Source: Allomyces arbusculus (Eukaryota > Blastocladiomycota > Blastocladiomycetes > Blastocladiales > Blastocladiaceae). From it: a DNA stretch of 64,000 nucleotides. Location: assembly GCA_027604705.1 (NCBI GenBank), contig JADHYV010000018.1, positions 62,001-126,000 on the forward strand, read 5' to 3'. Positions within the stretch are counted from its first letter, which is position 1; the number at the start of each line of letters is the position of its first letter. Shown piece by piece: positions 42,790 to 54,247 of the stretch. Made by a program: the position numbers and the translations under genes. The notes below the pieces were generated by a model. The model was not told the origin of the DNA and made no database searches. It saw only the letters and a list, made by a program, of their open reading frames with translations.

Positions 42790-44771
42790 ATGCCGCGCCC
42801 TATGATCTTCGCGGCACTCCTCGCGCTCGTCCTCCTCGGCACCTCCGCCCGCGCCGCGCCCGCCGACGCCGGCCAATGGATGGTCGAGCTCGACCCGTCT
42901 GTTGACATCGACACGGCACAATCTGCGATTCGCGATTTTTACGCGACCGAGGGCTACTCGGCACCCGACGCGCTCAGCGCCGAAATTCTCACGATTGGTG
43001 ACGGGTTCCGCGTCCTGTCAGTCCCCGCCGGGCCCGACGATGAGATGAAGAAGCGGCTCGGGTCCGTTGGTGGGGTGAGTCAGGTGGAGACGGAGGCAAG
43101 GTGGGAGTTGCATGCGCCGGTCGTGCCGGACGTGCCGTATGGTCTCGGTATGTTGAGTGGGTGGGTGGGTGGGTGAAGTGCACGGGGTGGTGGATTGCGT
43201 GGACCGAGAAAACTCATGAATGGCGCGTGGAAACTAATGTAGTGCGCATTGGCCATGTTCTCGGCGACAAGAACACGACTGTGAACTTGCCGAAAGATGG
43301 TGGTGAAGGCGTCGACATTTACGTCGTGGATAGCGGCATCGAGTGCGCTCCCCTCATTCATTTCCGCCTTCACCATACCCGACACTAACCCAATCTATGT
43401 CAATCATCTAGCACCAAGCACCCGGAATTCGAGGGCCGCGCCACCGTCATCGACATGACAGGCGAGGGCACGGTCGACGTGCTGGGCCACGGCACGCACA
43501 CGGCGGCCACCTGTGCCGGCAAGACCTTTGGCGTCGCCAAGCGCGCACACGTTATCGGCGTCAAGGTCCTGGGCAAGGGCGGGTTCGGGACCGACTCGAC
43601 CATTTACGCCGGCCTGGCTGCCATCACCGACCGCGTCAAGCAGAACCCGACCCGGCCGGCCGTCATCAACATGAGCATGGGCAGCAAACGCACGTCCGAC
43701 CGCGCCGACTCGATCAAACGGCGCGCGATTCAGGCGCTCACGCGGCTCGGGATCGCGGTCGTGGTGTCGGCTGGCAACGATCACGCGGACGCGTGCAAGT
43801 ACACGCCGGCATTTGTTCCCGAGGCGATCACCGTCGGCGCGATTGACGCAAAGGACACGTTTGCCGGGTTCTCGAATTACGGCACGTGCGTGGATGTAGT
43901 CGCGCCCGGGGTCAATATCGAGTCGGCTAAGGCAAACTCGGACGGCAAGTATACGAACATGACGGGCACGTCTATGGCCGCACCGCACGTGGCTGGCGCC
44001 ATGGCCGTGTTGCGCGGTTTGAACATGACGCTCGACCAGGCGACGCAGACGCTGATCTCGTCGGCACGGTCCGGCGAGATCAAGGGGCAGCTGCTCGGCA
44101 CGCCCAACCGGTTGCTGTTTTTGAACCCGCAGGTGCTGGTTGCCAAGAAGGCCGGGAACGCGACGACGACGGCGATTATCGCCAAGTCGACTGCCACACC
44201 GGGCCAGCGCATTGTCCAGCCGATCCCGCCGCTGCCGTCGACCTTGTCTGCATCGCGCACGACCACGTATGCCGTCACGATGCCCGCGAGTTCCTCTGCC
44301 GCGCCCACCAGCGTCGCGCCGAGTCCCAGTCCGGCTCCGCCCGTGGCCACGACGACGAGTAAGGCGCCAGTTGCGACCGCAACTCCCGTGTCCCCGCCGT
44401 GCACCAAGAGCCAGACGACGGTCGACCCGCCAGCGCAGCCCACGAGCGCGCCGTGCACCAAGACGACGGTGATCCCGCCCGAGGAGCCTACCCGCGCGGC
44501 GCCACCCGCGACCACGCCGTGCACGAAATCGGCGACACGGCCAACGCCGACGCCGACGCCAGCCAAACAGAGCCGGTGCGTCAGGCGTCGCACGAAGCAG
44601 GCGGCGAGCGGATCTGCGCCGTCTGCAACGCCAACGACCACGGTGCCAGTTGCCGTCGCAGCAGCAACAGCAAGCGCATCCACGACGAGTGTCGTGGCGC
44701 CGGTTGTGAGTAGTGCGGCCGCAACACCAGCACCCAGCAGTGTGGTCCCGATGCAGGCTGAATTCTACTGA
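42790..44771 (+). CDS. Secreted proteinase-K-type subtilisin (S8A) with Ser/Thr/Pro tail
   Basis: Exons 42790-43147, 43243-43342 and 43412-44771 join to 605 residues. A signal peptide (MPRPMIFAALLALVLLG..., cleavage near Ala-Arg-Ala) is followed by an I9 inhibitor propeptide (WMVELDPSVDIDTAQSAIRD) and the catalytic domain. The triad is Asp149 (DIYVVDSGID), His179 (LGHGTHTAAT) and Ser340 (GTSMAAPHVAGAM), and the oxyanion Asn is in VVSAGNDHADAC. PYGLVRIGH at the mature start is typical of proteinase K relatives. After about residue 400 comes a low-complexity Ser/Thr/Pro/Ala region with three near-repeats of PCTKSxTT, probably O-glycosylated. Likely role: extracellular protein degradation for nutrition. 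Intron 1 (95 nt) carries a G-quadruplex-type repeat. Confidence 0.94.
43159..43173 (+). repeat. Four GGG tracts with single-base loops (G-quadruplex motif) in subtilase intron 1
   Basis: GGGTGGGTGGGTGGG lies 11 nt after the GTATGT donor at 43148, on the coding strand, so the pre-mRNA could fold a very stable parallel G-quadruplex beside the 5' splice site. Confidence 0.85.
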
Positions 44772-44914
44772 TCGGCCGCGTTTAGAGAGCATTGGTTATT
44801 GCCTTGTCCAATTTTGTCTTCGTTTTGCTTCCAACTTGTCCATACACCAAGATCGCTGCCGAGCGCAATGCAAAGAAATCTATCTACCTTCTCTCCATCG
44901 CATCTCTCCACCTC

Positions 44915-45863
44915 TCACAGCGCACCAAACTCGGCGCGCCGCCGCCACCGCACGACGCGGTACACGGCGAGCGCCCCCGTCACGATGCCCAGAATAATAC
45001 ACAGCCCGAGGACCGCCGGCGCGAGCATATCGACGTCCTTGTTCTTGACGTAATTGGCGGCCAACGTCCACGTGCCGACGGCCGTGAAAATCGGGTCTTT
45101 CGCCCACGTCGCAATCGCAATTTCCATGACGCCCAACACAACGAGTCCGCCAATTGTCCATGCCACGTAGGACGGGTCCCGCGTCGTCGAGACGGCATAG
45201 ACGTTGACCCAGGACGCGCCCGTGAGCCAGGCTGTGTAGAGCGCAAAGCACGTGTGCACGCAGATCGCGTCGGTCCAGGTCGGGTCGGGGTACTTGGACT
45301 TGAGGCTACCGTACGCGGTGGAGAAATGAGTGTCGGGCGCGGAGAGTGAAGAAGAGAGGGAAGGGGCGCGTACCGCGCGTAGATGATCATGGTCGTGCCC
45401 CACATGGCAATGATGATGATGACCGACATTGGCAGGATCCGGTACCCCCAGACCAGGATCCACGCAACATTGAGGATGCCATTGCCGATCCACACGAGAC
45501 CGACGCACGAGTTGATGGCGGCCGAGTCATAGGACCGCGGCAGGATTTGGTACACGCCGAAAATGCCGAAAAACAGGTAAATCAGGCCCCAAATACCTAC
45601 ACAAATTATGGGATTTGGTGGTCACCGTCCATTCTTTGACCAACCGGCACCGTGAGCCGCCAAAAGAACGTACTAAACGCGAATCCGGCTGGCACAAAGT
45701 AGTTTGGCAGCAGGTCCGAGAGCTGGCCCGTGTTGTAGCCGCCAATCAAGGTCGTCGAACCCGCAAGGCCATTGATAACGAAGACGGCAATGAGCACGAG
45801 CAGGTTGAGGGCGCGCACGACGGGTACGGGCACGCTGGCGAGCGGTGATGAGAGCTTGGCCAT
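44915..45863 (-). CDS. Multi-pass Trp-rich TspO/MBR-like membrane protein
   Basis: Exons 45674-45863, 45374-45596 and 44915-45305 join to 267 residues with about seven or eight hydrophobic segments. The N-terminal part NTGQLSDLLPNYFVPAGFAF then SIWGLIYLFFGIFGVYQ resembles the family of bacterial 'tryptophan-rich sensory protein' homologs. Those are longer relatives of TspO with the pattern [26 protein letters not shown]. Further segments are GNGILNVAWILVWGY, PMSVIIIIAMWGTTMIIYAR, YTAWLTGASWVNVYAV and LVVLGVMEIAIATWAK, with conserved Trp. The function of this longer group is unknown (TspO itself binds porphyrin and cholesterol). Introns are 77 and 68 nt, with GTACGT and GTACGC donors. It is convergent with the subtilase, 143 bp apart. 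Confidence 0.75.
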
Positions 45864-46422
45864 GACGGGACGCTGGGCGGGCGAGTTGCGTCGGTGTCGT
45901 GGCGAAGATCCGGATCAAAGTGTTTGCTGGTGTTGGGCCGAGTGCCGCGACAAAGTGGCGCGCGGGCAGGTGGAGAAGGTTGGCGAAGGTGCAGAGAGCA
46001 GTGGGGATCCGGACGAGATGGTTCGGTGCGGCGGCACGGCGCGTATTTGAAGGCAATTGGTGACAGTCTTTGGAGCGGGTCGGGCGGTCGGGCAGGGTGA
46101 TGGTTCGGAGGGACACCAACGAAGCGCCGGGCCGGCTTGCATCAGTGGCGGTGAGCGCGTTGCTTGCACTTGGTGCGCCAGCAATCGCGGCGGGTGCGGA
46201 CCGGGGTCAAATAAGGTGAGAGACAAATTGGTGGAGGCCAGCGGGCTCGATCGTCGATGGTGGGCGGAACCGTTCGAGAACCCGCCCCTTCACTTCGCAA
46301 TCCGGGCCGGAGCAGGCACCGAACGTGACCGCGTCAGGGTTATTGTCCTGGGCTCTGGCCGATGCTCTTCGGCCACGGTCGGCCACCATCGTGCGGCCGC
46401 GGCTCAAAGCCTCACACCGCTC
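45864..46422. promoter_or_regulatory. Divergent intergenic region
   Basis: 559 bp between the TspO-like gene (minus) and the BORCS6-like gene (plus). There are overlapping low-complexity frames and no recognisable element. Confidence 0.4.
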
Positions 46423-47228
46423 ATGGACTCGCGCACCATGGCGACTCCCCGCAGTGGTATGCCACAGCGCACCTTTACGCGACCCATCGCCCACCGACCA
46501 ACCGCGGACTCTGTGCTTGTCGCCCATCTTGAGGGCGAAGGGAGCTCCTGCCCCGCACCATGCACCACCAACCGACCCGCGACGCTGATGACGGGATTCT
46601 GTAGCCACGCCTTCATTGGCGACCATCTCCACCACCGCAGCTGCCACGGCAGCCCTTGATGCGCTCGATGTGCAGGTCGCGGACACGGCCGCAGCGCTTC
46701 ACGCCTTCACGCGCGAGCTACAAGCGGCCATGGGCAACGTACGGGCCACACAAAGGGCCGCCGATTCTGTCAGCTGTGTAAAAGCGGCTAACCTCATCGT
46801 GCCCGCCAGATTGCCGCGGCCACACACACGACCACGGCGCTTGTGCACGTTGGCGCGCAGGACATGGCCGACCAAATGGCCTTGGCCGCGCAGCAAGCCG
46901 CGGGCGTGGTGGCCGCGTGTGACGAGCTTGGCGCGCGGCTCGACGAGCTGCCACAAGTCCAGGCGCAACTGGACGTGTGCCTCTCTCGGCAGATCACCGG
47001 CGTGCCTATTTTTGATGAAAACTGACCGCGCTCAGTCGACCTCTCTCTCCCAGCAGGTCCACCATCCACAGCGCCCTTGACGCGCTCGAGGCCCATGTGG
47101 TCGCCCTCGTGGTGGAGCCCGCTGTGGGTGCTCCAACAAGCACAGCGCCTGCCGCGCGAACCACCACCAGGGCCGCTACCATGCCTGCCGTAGATGCAAG
47201 CACGGGAACGCGCCGGTCAACACGATAA
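46423..47228 (+). CDS. BORCS6/DUF2365-like small helical protein (lysosome-positioning complex subunit)
   Basis: Four short exons: 46423 or 46438-46456, 46605-46738, 46810-46976 and 47057-47228. They join exactly in frame to 163 residues from the inner ATG (168 from the outer). The product is almost all helix: ALDALDVQVADTAAALHAF, then QDMADQMALAAQQAAGVVAA, CDELGARLDELPQVQAQLDV and STIHSALDALEAHV. The last part matches the C-terminal pattern of BORCS6/C17orf59 (RCEELNxxMxPVxxLAxQIRDIxRTLDxLE). In animals BORC recruits Arl8 to lysosomes. Exon 1 (19-34 nt) and its 148-nt intron are the least certain. The stop codon TAA overlaps an AATAAA hexamer (47227-47232). Confidence 0.6.
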
Positions 47229-47555
47229 TAAAGCCAGCATACGTCTCCAGGGTGGGGGCGTGCAGAAAGGATGGCAGGCCGCGTCGAGCAGACGTGCGCA
47301 CTATTTCGCGGTCCTCGGTTCAGACCTCAGCGTTGGCGGGCGGCTCGAGACGTCAAGCACTGGCGCAGTGGTGCGCCTTGCTGCGGAGCCGCCACCGCAC
47401 CGTGCCCGGCATCGACCGCATCTCCTCTGCAACCCCGATGCCCACCACGGCATTGACGACGGCGTCGCCGACAACTCGTTGCAGTCACTGCGCCGCGCCG
47501 ACCGGCCACATGCTCTGCTCTCGGTGACGCGACCACCGCACGCACGCTCGCCAAC
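47229..47555. other. Intergenic region before the TBC gene
   Basis: 327 bp between tandem plus-strand genes. It begins with the AATAAA hexamer of the BORCS6-like gene. Nothing else is seen. Confidence 0.4.
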
Positions 47556-50500
47556 ATGCCGTTCCTCACGCCAGCGCTCCCGCATGCGGCATCGCCGGTC
47601 GCCTGGCTCGACCTCGCCTCGTCTCCCTACTTTGTGCTGCAAGTTCGTGCCGACGCCAAGCACCTGCTCCATGCCAATGCTGCCGCTGTTGCTCCCCCGA
47701 TCGCCCCGGCACCGCCCGTGCCCATTGCCGCGCCCGTTGTCGGCTGGCTCGCGTCGTGGTGGACCGACAACACGCCCGCGTCGGACCCTGCCGCTGCTAC
47801 GCTGTCATCATCATCTACACCGCCTAGCGCGACCACAAGCCGTCCGTCTTCGGCGTCGCGTGGACGCAGCAGCAGTGTCGCGGGTCCCACGTCGGCGCCC
47901 GCCAAGGGCCCAACGCTCCACGCGATCATGAACACTCTCGACCACGCGCCGGCTGCGCACCGTGCTGCGCTCCTCGCCGATGCCGTCGAAGCCGCACCCT
48001 TTCGGATCCTCGTCAAACTGCGCGCTTTGCGGCAGCGGCTCGCGATCGCCATGGCCGACGACCGCGACGCGATTCTCGCTGACTGGCTCCATGTTGAGCT
48101 CGAGCTGTTCCCGCGCGCACGCGCGTGGGACCCGCGCTCGACCGACCACGCCGACATGGAGCTGTTTGACCGCCGCCTGCTGGTCCTTGTTGAAAGTGTC
48201 GCCGATGAGGCCGAGTTGGCATCCAACGGCGCAGACGGTGCAGACGGTGGAGCAGGTGCACTAGAGTCAACCAGCAAGCCGTCCTCTGTGCATCATCTTC
48301 GTGATCGAGCCACGACGGCGCACGTCAATGGACCAAGACCCGACGTGGTCGCGCGCACTGACACGCTCGACCTGCCCGCGCCCGTCCTCGACACGTACAC
48401 GACCACGCTCGACCTCGACGGCCAACTGCTCCCCGGGGTTCTGGCCCTGACTGTCCACCAGGCCGTCTTTCTCGAAGCCGATCCGGGTGGGACCCTGCAC
48501 GCTGGCCGTCCCGTTCGCGTGTGCCATTTCGTCGACATGCTCTCGGCGCCACAAGTCGTGGCCGGGACAGGCGACCTCGACCTCGACTTTCGCGACTTGA
48601 TCGCGCAGATCCCCGTCCACTGGCGCCTCTTCCAGCTGCCCGAAGCCGTGATTCGCGCCATCTTGGTCCTGTGCGCGCACGCCCTGAAAAACGTTGCCAC
48701 GTTTACGGAACGCCGCGTCACGGATCGTCAGGCACGCAAACTCGTTTCGGCCGACCTCGGTGGCGCTAGTATGGCGCGGTCCACGTCGTCATTCCTGTCG
48801 GGCGCCGCGTCAGTCGAGTCGTTTTTGTCGGGGCCGCAGAACGTTGCGGGGAGCCGATCGAGTTTCGTGGGGTCTTCCACGGCCATACCGTTGCTGCCTG
48901 CCGACGAGCACCTCCTCACGGTCCCGCAGTACGACTCGGTGGAGGCGCTTCTCGCCGAACATCAGAGGCGCAAATGGACGACCACGTTCCGCATACCAAT
49001 GCCCGCAACGTGGCGAGAGTTTCGCGTCTACTTGTGGTCCGGCGACACGACCGCTGCCGCATCACCTACGGACCCAATCCGACCGGCGTTATCGAACGTC
49101 CCGAACTTGCCGGCCGCTGGGTGGCTGCTCGTGACTGACGAGTACCTGCTGTTTGACCAGGACGAGTACACCATGTTCCCGAAGCAGCTCATCCTGCCGT
49201 GGGCCGAAGTTGTTGCCATCAAGCGGCAAACTGTGCCGTCCGTCACCGGCCTGCTCGCGCACGTGGCCAACCTCGTCGTGCTTGGCCAAAGTTCGGCGCT
49301 GTCGCAGGTCGTCCTGCGCACGCGCCAGGGCGCCTCGTTCAACCTGACCGTGCAGCAGGGGCTCGATGCGGTCTATGAGGTGATCTTGCAGCGGTTACGG
49401 CAGGTTGCCATGCCGCCGATGCTGCCGCTGACGCCAACGACGGTGAGCGATGCGGCCGACAAGGATGAGATTTTGGCGACGCCGTTGAACCAGCTTGTCG
49501 AGTTTGCCGAATTGGACAAGGATGCCGAAACGGTTATGGAGCGGCAGTGGGCCGCGCTGTACCGCGATCTCGGCACGTCGGTCGGTCTCCCCAACGATGC
49601 GGCACTACTCGCCATGATCATTGGCGGGATCTCGGGTCCGCCGCCGGTTTCCGACGCAGCCAGTGACGCAAGTCCCACAGACACGAAACTGGTCGACACG
49701 CCGCGCGTTCTCATGGGCATTCCTGACCGGTACCGTGCAGCCTTCTGGCCGCTCCTGTCGCGCTGTTGCTTCAACCCAATCGACGGCGACTCTCCCACGC
49801 TGTTCCCACCACTGCCGTCACCCCTTGACCGCCGCGACTCACGCGCGCGGCACTGGTCCACGAACAGCGACCGGCTCTCGCCGCGGTCGAGCTTCGACTC
49901 GCTCTCGTCCTCCATCGAGTTCCGCGCCCCGCCCCTCGCCGGCGCACAAGCTCGTTCCGGCACCGACCCGGCCGAGTCCTACCGCGCGCTCGTTGCGCTT
50001 GGTCCGCACCCGTCCTTTGCTGACGAAATCGATAAGGATGTGGGCCGCACGATGCCCGAGCACCCGGCCTTCGAGTCCTCGGGACCAGGGATTCCGGCAC
50101 TGCGACGTGTCTTGAACGCGTTTGCGCACCGTAACGCCCTCGGGTACGCGCAGGGACTCAACATGCTTGCGGCGCATTTCTTGCTCGCGGCGCCGGAACA
50201 CACGGCGTATGCGTTGCTGTGCCATGTCGTTGAAGTGATCATGCCGGACCACTTCACGCGCACGCTCGTCGGGTCGGTCGTTGATCAGCGTGTGTTTGAA
50301 CGGCTGGTGGCCGAGCACGTACCGAGCGTCGACGCGCGGTTCCGTGCGCTCGGCGTCGGGTGGGCGGCGCTAACGATTTCGTGGTTCGTGGCCGTGTTCC
50401 TGTCGGCAATTCCAAGTGTGCGGTGCACACTGGTTGTGCTGGATTTATTTTTGCTGGACAAGGAGCGGCTCGTGTTCTTGCTCGCGCTCGCGGTTGTCAA

Positions 50501-51799
50501 GGAGCTCGAAGAGACGCTGGTGAATGCGAGCGACGAGTTGGTGGTCATGACAGAGCTGCGGCGGTTTTTCGAGCGGTTCGAGCCGACGTGGACCAGCGGG
50601 GACGGACAGCAGCTTGGCGGGCTCGCGCTCCTGCAAAAGCTCGTGTCTGTGGCCTACACCGAGTTTGGCGCAAGCGTGCAGCGCGATTTGATTGCCGGGT
50701 TGCGCGAAATGTGCCGGTTTGAGGTCACGCTGCAGATGGAAGGTATGCTCGTGTCGTTGTTGTTCTTGGGAACACTTGATGGATTGGCCTGCTCACTGGT
50801 GTGCTCGTTGTGTATACACCCTCCTGTGAAAATGCATTTCCGTTCATTTGCTCGCACACGACAGCCGACTTCAAGAAGGCGCAGCTGCGATCGATCGAAG
50901 GTCTCGCTGGCTTCTCCCCCGTCGAATTCGGCCGCCTCTACGCGACGTTCCGACACCTCGCGCTCACCCGCACCCAGGCCACGACCGGCCTCGACTCCGA
51001 CTGCTTTGCTCGACTGCTCGCGACCATGCTCAACTGGTCACACCCGCAGCCGCCGCACCAGCGACTCGCCTCGTCGCTCGGGACACTCGTGTTTGATGCC
51101 GCCGCGGCCTTGCACGGTGTGTCACGACTTGATTTCCCCACGGCTGCGCGCGCAGTTCATGATATCAGCAAAGGGTCGGCATCGGCAAGGATGCGCGCTC
51201 TGTTTGCCGTGCACGATGCCGACCAGGACGGTTGGGTACATGCGGATGAGGTCGAAATGCTCTTGTACGATCTCGTGTGGGTGCTCGGCGGAGGGGAGAG
51301 CGAATGGGACGCGCTGGGCGCGGCGATCGCAAGGGATAAGGTGGAGAGTTGCGCAGACGACATGCCGACCGCTGCGGAGTTTGAGGGTGGGGACGAGAAC
51401 GAGGAAAGCGATTTGGCCGATGCGGTCGGGCGCGTGTCAGTGGACGCGCGGCTCGTCGCACCGGCCGATGCCGCCGTGCGGCGGTCCGAGGACGGCCACG
51501 CTTGCGGTGATGTCGTCGGGGACGAAAATCGCGTCGTTGCGGCGCTCGTGCAATTTTGCAAATCGATTGCCGACCCAGCACCAAGCGCGCTGGGCGCCAG
51601 GTCACCGTCGCTCGGGTCGGGCAATCTGTATTCGCTAACGACAACTCCCACACCTGCGCCTGCGGCCAGCGATACGGATTCGGACTCGGTCGACGTGGCG
51701 CCACGCGCACTGCTACCAGGTGTTGCGCTGTCCTACAACGCCTACGTCATGGCCATCACGTCGAACCCAATTCTGGTCGAGGAGCTGCGTTTGTACTGA
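47556..51799 (+). CDS. GRAM-TBC-EF-hand Rab GTPase-activating protein (TBC1D8/TBC1D9 type)
   Basis: Exons 47556-50742 and 50865-51799 (intron 122 nt, donor GTATGC) give 1373 residues. Order of parts: an N-terminal region with one probable GRAM-like unit; a clear GRAM domain (DEYLLFDQDEYTMFPKQLIL, then LPWAEVVAIKRQTVPS, about residues 525-620); a TBC domain from GIPDRYRAAFWPLL to about residue 1060; and an EF-hand-like loop (HDADQDGWVHADEVEMLLYD). Both TBC fingers are intact: IDKDVGR with Arg831 and LGYAQG with Gln866, so GAP activity is expected. Target Rab unknown. Between TBC and EF-hand the helical part aligns with TBC1D9 order. A Ser-rich insert near residues 750-810 splits the early TBC region. 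Confidence 0.93.
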
Positions 51800-51882
51800 T
51801 GCGAATGGAAAGGCGAATAGGGGGAAACAAGTTGGCACATAAACACTGTTTGGATTGCGATTTACTCATCTTCTTCGTTACG

Positions 51883-54247
51883 TCAAGTCCTGCGCTGCAT
51901 TCGCCGCAACTTTTGCGCCTTCTTCGCCGACGCGACGCCCATCTTCGACTCAAACATGTGCGCAAGTCCATCCCCAGGGCCCTTTTCCGCGACCTCCACC
52001 TCGCGGTGCGGCGTCGCGCGGTCCTCATTCAGTCCCGAGTCTGCAGACCCGCGCCGCATACTCTCCTCTTTCAGAGCCTCCAACTGCTCCACGAGCGCGA
52101 CACGCTCGGCACACTCGTGCCGGATCGTGTCCTTGAGCACCTGCAGTTCCTCTTCGAGCGCGGTGCGAGCCGCGGCCCATGCCGCGCGGTCGCGCTGGTA
52201 CTGTGCAGTGGCGTCGCGTGTCGCGGTCAGGTCACGCTGCGACGCTGCAGTCTCGTGCCGCTGCAGTGCAGCGGTCAGGGACGCAATGGTCGACTCGTGG
52301 TCGTACGCGCGGGTTTGCATCTGCGCAAGCTCGTGGTGTGCCTTCGTCTGGTGGAGCATGGAACGTCAGAACCGCATTGACCAGTCGCGCAGCATGGGTC
52401 ACAACAAACGCACCAACTCGCGCTCCACAGCCGTCAACTTCCGAACCGCCTCCCTCCCCTCCTCGCCCACTTTCTCGACCTTCGCCTCTTCTGCACGCAC
52501 GCGCTCCTTGGCTTCCTTCTCCACCGCCTCCACTTGTGCCATCAGCCGTTGACACTCGCGCACGGCATGCGCCGTCTCGCGGCGCGCCACGGCCACCTGC
52601 ATCTCGCACTGCGCGCGCCACTGCGTGTCTGACTCGGCCACCGCCGCCGCGAGCTTTTGCTGGAACGCGGCCTGCAGGTCAGCGATCCGGCTCTGGTGCG
52701 CGACCACGGTCTCGTCACGGTCGCGAGTAAGGGATTGACGGTCGCGCTCGGCCGCGGCGAGTTGCTGTCGGAGAGAGTCGATCACAGCCTAATGGTAGAA
52801 TGGTAAGGTGGTTGGATGGGGAGAGGGGAAGGGAGAGGGGAGTGTACGTCTTTTTGGCCCACGGAGAGAGACTGCGTGGCGCGTGCGGCTGCGAGCGAGT
52901 CTTGCAGTTGTTGGATCTGGGCGAGCGCAGAGCGCTTAGCAGCTTGTTCTTGGTCCTATTGACGATGGGGAAGGGTGAGGTCGGGGACGGGAGCGGGAGT
53001 GTGGAGGGAGTGGGGAAGGGCAGGACCAGATCCGTTTTGGCACGGCCCAAATTCGATTCGAGTAGTACGACGCGGTCCGCAAGAGCCTTGTTCTCGGCGG
53101 CTAGCACCGTGCGTTCGGTCCGGAGTTGGTCCAGTTCCCGGCAAGTCTCTTGGTTGGTCCGGTCGAGATCTAGTTTCGGTTCACGGGCGAATGAGTGCTG
53201 AAGGCAATTTGGTTTGGGGAGAGCCAATTGAGATGGCGGACACTGCAAGCGACATGTCAGCTCTTCCTTCTCCACCAGATGCCGTTGCTCGGTATCCACT
53301 CGCTGCTTTTTCCTACACTTGTGTCGTCAGTACCGATCTGGTAGAGGGAAGGCCAAAGCATGACGCACAAGTCGGCAATTTGGCCCTCGAGCTCGACACG
53401 GCGGTCGTCGGCGGCGTGCAGTTGCTGCTGGTACTGAACGCGATCGACCTTCCTTGTACGATCGGCGTGGGCTTGCAGTTCGGCGTGTTGCGCGCGAAGC
53501 CGCTCCTGTGCCTTGGCCTCGAGGTCGCAAGCGACTTGCTGGACGGCCGCCTCGGCAAATGACTTGCTACAGATCAAACCAAGGCAGACGTGGGTGGAGA
53601 GTGGCCGCAATAATAAAGCGTCACGCGATCGTACAATTCGGCCACGATTTGCACGACGGAACGGCGTTGGTCGGCCATAGCCGCCTTGAGCGCCCTCACC
53701 TCGGCTCGCGCCGATCCGAGCCGCGAGTAAACGTCCTCGTGCGCGGCCTTGAGCGCAGCGAGTTCCCTTGACCCCTGCGTCTACGGCACTTCCTGCATCC
53801 ATGAGCCTCTCGACCCGACGTGACACGACTGGAACGCGCACAAGAACAGCATACCAGCGCAGCCGCACTGATCCCCACATGCTTGCGCAGCATCACATTG
53901 GTGCTGACTGCATCATCGCGCTCCCGCTCCGCATCGAGCGCGCGCGTCGTGAGTGCCTTGACGGCGCCCCTTGCTTGGTCGAGTTCCGCGACGAGCGCCG
54001 GTTTCTCGACCGCAAATTGCTTGCGATCGTCGAGTTCGCGCTCGAGCCGGGCAAATTCGCGCTGCAGTGCGTCCATGCGCGACAGGATCAGGTAGGAGAC
54101 GCCGCAGTAGGTGCACGCCGTCTCGGCATCGGCCATTTCCATGATTTCGGCGGGTAGCGGCAGAGCGACTTGCGCGACGGCGGCGGGCGGCGCGGTCGCC
54201 GGGGCCCCAGGTGCGGAGCGTGGTGATGGTGGGTCTGGGGCCGACAT
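51883..54247 (-). CDS. Long coiled-coil protein, LEKR1-like
   Basis: Seven exons (53855-54247, 53635-53774, 53369-53566, 53027-53312, 52863-52955, 52414-52788 and 51883-52347) join in frame to 649 residues. The short N-terminal domain has CTYCGVSYLILSRMDALQRE, which resembles the CKYCGVSYLIxHEF box of vertebrate LEKR1 and may be a small metal-binding turn. Everything after is heptad-rich coiled coil (LVAELDQARGAVKALTTRAL, RELDQLRTERTVLAAENKAL, VIDSLRQQLAAAERDRQSL, ALEEELQVLKDTIRHEC), ending in a basic tail KKAQKLRRMQRRT. LEKR1 is poorly studied; its presence beside flagellar DNAAF11 in this genome would fit a ciliary or centrosomal role, but that is inference. Six introns of 56-80 nt. Confidence 0.7.

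Noticed and set aside
43404-44792. 462-codon minus-strand frame opposite the subtilase
   Set aside because: Arg/Gly-rich mirror of a confidently identified protease exon.
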